Shown piece after piece: positions 60,140 through 64,000 of a stretch of DNA of 64,000 nt. Origin of the DNA: Phycisphaerae bacterium (GTDB lineage: Bacteria > Planctomycetota > Phycisphaerae > UBA1845); assembly GCA_013360585.1 (NCBI GenBank), contig JABWBH010000037.1, forward strand, positions 1 through 64,000. The letters are read 5' to 3'. The position numbers were made by a program, and so were the translations under genes. The notes beneath the pieces are model-generated. The model was not told the origin of the DNA. It searched no databases and saw only the letters and a program-made list of their open reading frames with translations. Numbering within the stretch: the stretch's first letter is position 1; each line of letters opens with the position of its first letter.

Positions 60140-61270
60140 TTAAGGCTTCGCGCGCTGAGCCGACGGCGGCGCCGAGAACAGAGGAGGCGCTTCTCGCGAA
60201 ATCTTCAGAATCGCCCCCGCCGCCGCCACCTGCAGGCGCGGATCTTCGCCGCGCTCCAGAATCCGGGCGAGCGCCGGCAGCGCCGCCGGATCGCCGATGT
60301 CGCCCAGCGCCGCCGCCGCCATCGCGCGGATGCGCACGCGCTGCGCTTCTGGCGCATCCTCAGCCTCTTCACGCCGCGGACGGTTGAAGCTCAAGCCCTT
60401 TACCGCCAGATCCAGACCGTCGCGCTTCCCCAGGCGCCCCAGCGCCCGCGCCGCCGCCAGCCGCGTCTCCAGATGCGACGCGTTCCCGAGCTTTTCCCGC
60501 AGCAACTCCGCGTCCGTCGGATTCCGCGTCGTTCCCAGCGCCCCGACCGCGAACGCTTCCTGCGACCCGATCCCGCTGTGCGCCATGTAGTGAAGCTGCG
60601 ATCGCGCCTCCTCCACCCCCAGCGCCGCGAGCGCCTCGAGTGCGAAATCCTGCACGCGCGGATCCTTGTCGCGCATTGCCCGCGCGAGCGGCTGCACCGC
60701 GCTAGGCTCGCCCAGCCGCCCCAGCAGCATCGCCGCGTTGCATCGGACGAGCGAATCCGAATGCGTCAGAAGCAGGTCAACCAGTTCGCCGGAGCGTTCA
60801 CGATGCCCCAGCCTGTGCCTTGCGTACAACGCCGCGGCTCGCACGCTGGCGTCCGGGTCGTCCAGCAGCTTTCGCGCGGCGGCGCCGGCGGACTCATCCT
60901 TCAGATCGCCGACCGCCGCACACGCCGCGAAGCGCACCCCCGGATGCTCATCAAGTAGCGCGAGACGGATTCGGGGACACAATGCCTGATCCTCCGCCCC
61001 CGCCATCGCCTCCACCGCCGCTGCACGCACGACGGGATTGTCCGGGTAAACGACCGCCCGCCGCAGGCACTCCCGCGCAAGGTCCAGCGACGACGATGTC
61101 CCCCCGCGGCCGGACAAGGTCGCCGGATACGGGTCCGCCGGTCCTGGCGCAGCGCATCCGGCGCCCGCCGCTGCCAGCACTCCCGCCAGCCGCACCCACC
61201 CCCACGCCCCCGCGCCGCCGGCTCCCGGCCGGTTCAACCATCCCCGTCTCCCGCATCCGTCCGTCTTCAC
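60140..61270 (-). CDS. HEAT-repeat lipoprotein
   Basis: GTG start at 61270 overlapping the lnt stop; lipobox 'GVLAAAGAGCAAPG'; repeated 'VRAAALYARHRLG / VRCNAAMLLGRLGEPSAVQPL' HEAT units. Confidence 0.82.
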   Translation of the reverse strand: MKTDGCGRRGWLNRPGAGGAGAWGWVRLAGVLAAAGAGCAAPGPADPYPATLSGRGGTSSSLDLARECLRRAVVYPDNPVVRAAAVEAMAGAEDQALCPRIRLALLDEHPGVRFAACAAVGDLKDESAGAAARKLLDDPDASVRAAALYARHRLGHRERSGELVDLLLTHSDSLVRCNAAMLLGRLGEPSAVQPLARAMRDKDPRVQDFALEALAALGVEEARSQLHYMAHSGIGSQEAFAVGALGTTRNPTDAELLREKLGNASHLETRLAAARALGRLGKRDGLDLAVKGLSFNRPRREEAEDAPEAQRVRIRAMAAAALGDIGDPAALPALARILERGEDPRLQVAAAGAILKISREAPPLFSAPPSAQRAKP

Positions 61271-63072
61271 GTCGTGTTCTCCTGCACCACGGATGATCCC
61301 CGGCCCCGTGCCCGGGCAAAGATGTAGTCGAGGCAGAACACTGCCGCCGCCAGCAGGCAAGCCCACCCGAAATCGTCGCCGTGGACGCTGTACCACGTTA
61401 ATCGGTCGTCCGTCATGACGCGGGCCACGGAAAAGCCGGAGTTGTCCGCTCCCGGCGGCGGTCCTTCCGGGTTCACACGATCACGAATCCGCCCCGTCGG
61501 ATCGATGAAGCAACTGACCCCGGTGTTGACGGACCGCACGATCCCCAGCCGGTTCTCCACCGCGCGGAAAACGCACGTCGAAAGATGCTGCTCCTGCTGC
61601 GTGCCGCGCCCGAACCAGCCGTCGTTGCTGATGTTCAGCAGGAAATCAACGCGCTTGCGGCGGTCCGAGTCGGCGGCGAACTCCCGGCTGATGTAGGGCA
61701 TGACGTCCTCGTAACAGATCGGGATGCCGAACCGCCAGGTCCGCCCGTCCTGCGAGGCGGCCTCCATCGTGAACGTCCGGAACGACTCGCCTGGAAACGT
61801 CGAGAACTCGACGTTGTTGGGCCCGCTGAAGGGCACCAGCGCGTTAAGCCAGAAGTAGACCGGCCGGAGGCGCCCGAACCGGAAGGGCACGATCTCGCCG
61901 AAGTAAACGAGGTGCCGCTTGTCGTAGCGCCCGGGCTCGCCGCCGTCGGGATGAAACACGTAAGCGGAGTTGTAGACGCGCTCCGGCGCGACGAGATCAT
62001 ACGGGCGGAACTCGACCGTCGCCGCCCCCATCACGACCACGCCGCCGGTCCGGCGACTGAACTCCTCGACGTACTCATAATCCGAAGGGCGCGGATGCGT
62101 GGGCGACAGAATCATGCCCCAGGTCGATTCCGGCAGCAGGTAAAGGTCCGCGCGATGCGCGGCGGCAGCGCTCATCAACTCGCGGTAGCGGGCGAACTTC
62201 TGCCGCGCCGACGCCTCGTCTCCCGTCACAACATTCAGGTAGTCCCCCTGGATCGTCGCCACCAGCGGTCCCTCGCTCAGGCGGCTCGTGCGTATTCGAA
62301 CCTGTCCGTAAACAAGGCTGAACAGGAGCAACGCCCCCGCGAACATCGCGCCGAGCCGGGCAAGTCGTGCGCGGATCGACCGCGCCGTCGCCGACTCCCG
62401 ACCCAACCGCGCCAACACCAGATCCGCCACCGCGCCGTTGACCGCTGCCGTCACGAACGTCACGCCGTAAGCGCCGACCAGATCGGCCGTCTGAATCAAC
62501 GTCAGCACGCGGTACTGGCTGTGCGCGAGCATGAACCAGGGAAACCCGGAAAACAGGATCGCCCGCAGGAACTCCAGCCCCGTCCACAACACCGGGAACA
62601 CAATCGCCAGAGGTACCGTCCGCCGGCGCATCAGGTGGCGCAGCGGGCACGCCGCCAGCACCTCGAACAACGTCATGTAAACCGCCAGCGCGGCGTACCA
62701 CGGCCCGGCGGCCTGCTTCAACCACGACATGTTCAGCAGGTAGAACGCCGAAGTCGAGACGAACGTGAACGCGTAGACGCGACCCGGATGCCGGGACAGC
62801 CCCACCCCGACGATCCACGGAGCAAGGCACACGAACGAAACCGGCCACGCCGATATCGCCGGGTGGATCAGACTGCGCAGACCCGCCGCGACGATGAACA
62901 ACGTCAGAAGCGCCCAACGCGACGCAATTTCGGCGCCCAGCTTCGGCAGCGGTCCGACGGACGCTTCATCCGATCCGGGATCGTGCGAATCCGCACTCCC
63001 GCGCCCGCGCGCGGGAGGCGCATGTCTTACCCCCGTCGGGGCGGACGTTCTGACTTTGACGGTGACGGGCAT
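61267..63072 (-). CDS. lnt: Apolipoprotein N-acyltransferase
   Basis: 601 aa; N-terminal TM region and CN-hydrolase domain ('LYLLPESTWG', 'PICYEDVMPYISREFA', 'NISNDGWFGRGTQQEQHL'). Confidence 0.93.
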   Translation of the reverse strand: MPVTVKVRTSAPTGVRHAPPARGRGSADSHDPGSDEASVGPLPKLGAEIASRWALLTLFIVAAGLRSLIHPAISAWPVSFVCLAPWIVGVGLSRHPGRVYAFTFVSTSAFYLLNMSWLKQAAGPWYAALAVYMTLFEVLAACPLRHLMRRRTVPLAIVFPVLWTGLEFLRAILFSGFPWFMLAHSQYRVLTLIQTADLVGAYGVTFVTAAVNGAVADLVLARLGRESATARSIRARLARLGAMFAGALLLFSLVYGQVRIRTSRLSEGPLVATIQGDYLNVVTGDEASARQKFARYRELMSAAAAHRADLYLLPESTWGMILSPTHPRPSDYEYVEEFSRRTGGVVVMGAATVEFRPYDLVAPERVYNSAYVFHPDGGEPGRYDKRHLVYFGEIVPFRFGRLRPVYFWLNALVPFSGPNNVEFSTFPGESFRTFTMEAASQDGRTWRFGIPICYEDVMPYISREFAADSDRRKRVDFLLNISNDGWFGRGTQQEQHLSTCVFRAVENRLGIVRSVNTGVSCFIDPTGRIRDRVNPEGPPPGADNSGFSVARVMTDDRLTWYSVHGDDFGWACLLAAAVFCLDYIFARARGRGSSVVQENTT

Positions 63073-63132
63073 CGGTTCGGACCTTTACCGTCCGGGGCGC
63101 GAAGCATCAAACCGCCCCCCGGCGCGCGAACC

Positions 63133-63161
63133 CGCGGTCCGGGCTTGGCGCCCGGACCGCG
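63133..63161. terminator. Strong hairpin between secF and lnt
   Basis: CGCGGTCCGGGC-TTGGC-GCCCGGACCGCG perfect 12-bp stem; no U-tract, so terminator function uncertain. Confidence 0.55.
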
Positions 63162-63226
63162 TTGTTCGCTCGTTCGGATCGGAAGACGCCACGACGCACC
63201 GGAAGCGGGTTCTCCGACGACGCGGC

Positions 63227-64000
63227 CTACGCCGGCGCGGTGCGGACCGACTCCGACCGGCCCCGGACGATCCAGTACGCCACGCCCGCCGCGAGGACCG
63301 CCAGCAGCACCAGTTGCGTCGCCCGGTGATCCACGTTCGCCAGCACGAGCGCCGCGGCCAGCGTCCCCGCGATCAGCTTCGACACGATGAAGAGCTTGTC
63401 GGGACGGTACAACAGCGGCGAAGCCACCGCGATGGAACTGTACGTACCGATCAGAATGCCGATCAGGAAAGCGTAATTGAACCCACGGATGCCTTGACCG
63501 CCCATCGTATACAGGAACATAAGCATGATGAGCGTGGTTCCCCCCGTCAGCACCGTCCTTGACAACGTCTCATTAATGCCCGTGTTCAGCAGTCCCGCGT
63601 TCAGATTGCCCTTCCCGCGGTTCTCACGGATGCGGTCGAAGACGACGACCGTGTCGTTCAGGCTGTATCCGATGATCGTCAGCAGCGCCGCGATCATCGC
63701 CAGGTCCACCTTGAACGGAAAGATGCCCAGCGCCTGCCCGATCGACGTTGCCCCGATGACGTGGCTGAACGCGATCGCCCCGAGTACAAACGCCACGTCG
63801 TGGAACGTCGCGACGATCGCCGCCAGTCCGTAGTCCAGCCCGCCGAACCGGATCCAGATGTACGCGAGGATCGCCCCGAGCGCCACAATGATCGCCGCGA
63901 CGGCGTCCTGCCGCGCCGCCTCGGCCACCTGCGGCGCGAACTGAATCACCTTGCGCAGCGTGCGCGACGTGCCCAGCGCGCTTTCAACCAGCTTCAATTC
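63227..64000 (-). CDS. secF: Protein translocase SecF domain (SecF or SecDF C-terminus; truncated by window end)
   Basis: 'GGLDYGLAAIVATFHDVAFVLGAIAF', 'TIIGYSLNDTVVVFDRIRENR', 'LTGGTTLIMLMFLYTMGGQGIRGFNYAFLIGILIGTYSSIAVASPLL'. Confidence 0.93.
   Translation of the reverse strand, partial: ELKLVESALGTSRTLRKVIQFAPQVAEAARQDAVAAIIVALGAILAYIWIRFGGLDYGLAAIVATFHDVAFVLGAIAFSHVIGATSIGQALGIFPFKVDLAMIAALLTIIGYSLNDTVVVFDRIRENRGKGNLNAGLLNTGINETLSRTVLTGGTTLIMLMFLYTMGGQGIRGFNYAFLIGILIGTYSSIAVASPLLYRPDKLFIVSKLIAGTLAAALVLANVDHRATQLVLLAVLAAGVAYWIVRGRSESVRTAPA

Noticed and set aside
63050-63230. secF-lnt intergenic hairpin as a novel RNA
   Set aside because: A simple perfect stem is adequately explained as a terminator-like hairpin; nothing further supports an ncRNA

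Overview
This 64 kb, very GC-rich window looks like a chromosomal segment from a planctomycete-like bacterium, possibly Phycisphaerae. That assignment rests on gene style only: secreted proteins with dockerin-like and 'GACC..DDG.C' repeats, 'CxxCGYDLTGN..GxCPECGT' zinc ribbons, DUF4159, and FloA/NfeD. I saw about 45 credible protein genes, one tRNA-Leu(UAG), several hairpin terminators and IS remnants. I saw no CRISPR array, rRNA or prophage. Recognisable genes include a BlaI/M56-peptidase pair, a secreted peptidylarginine-deiminase-like protein, arginase, glmS, queE, a fabI-like/fabZ-like pair, a DegP-like protease, ygfZ, lnt, a MreD-like gene, secF (cut by the window edge), floA with two NfeD genes, and two tandem dynamin-like GTPases. 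The strongest candidates for something undescribed are: (1) a roughly 75-85 aa C-terminal domain shared by four otherwise unrelated secreted proteins; (2) two unannotated 27-aa hydrophobic peptides with strong ribosome-binding sites beside IS/MITE debris at about 25.1-26.4 kb; (3) a flotillin/NfeD/dynamin-pair membrane-remodelling neighbourhood; (4) a BlaI operator lying exactly between -35 and -10 boxes upstream of an M56 peptidase carrying four EF-hand loops; (5) a dispersed intergenic repeat (CCGCTTCCTGACGGGCGCGGCTCGG-like); and (6) a heptanucleotide array of Shine-Dalgarno-like motifs just before glmS. All calls come from reading sequence and the supplied ORFs. No database search was run.
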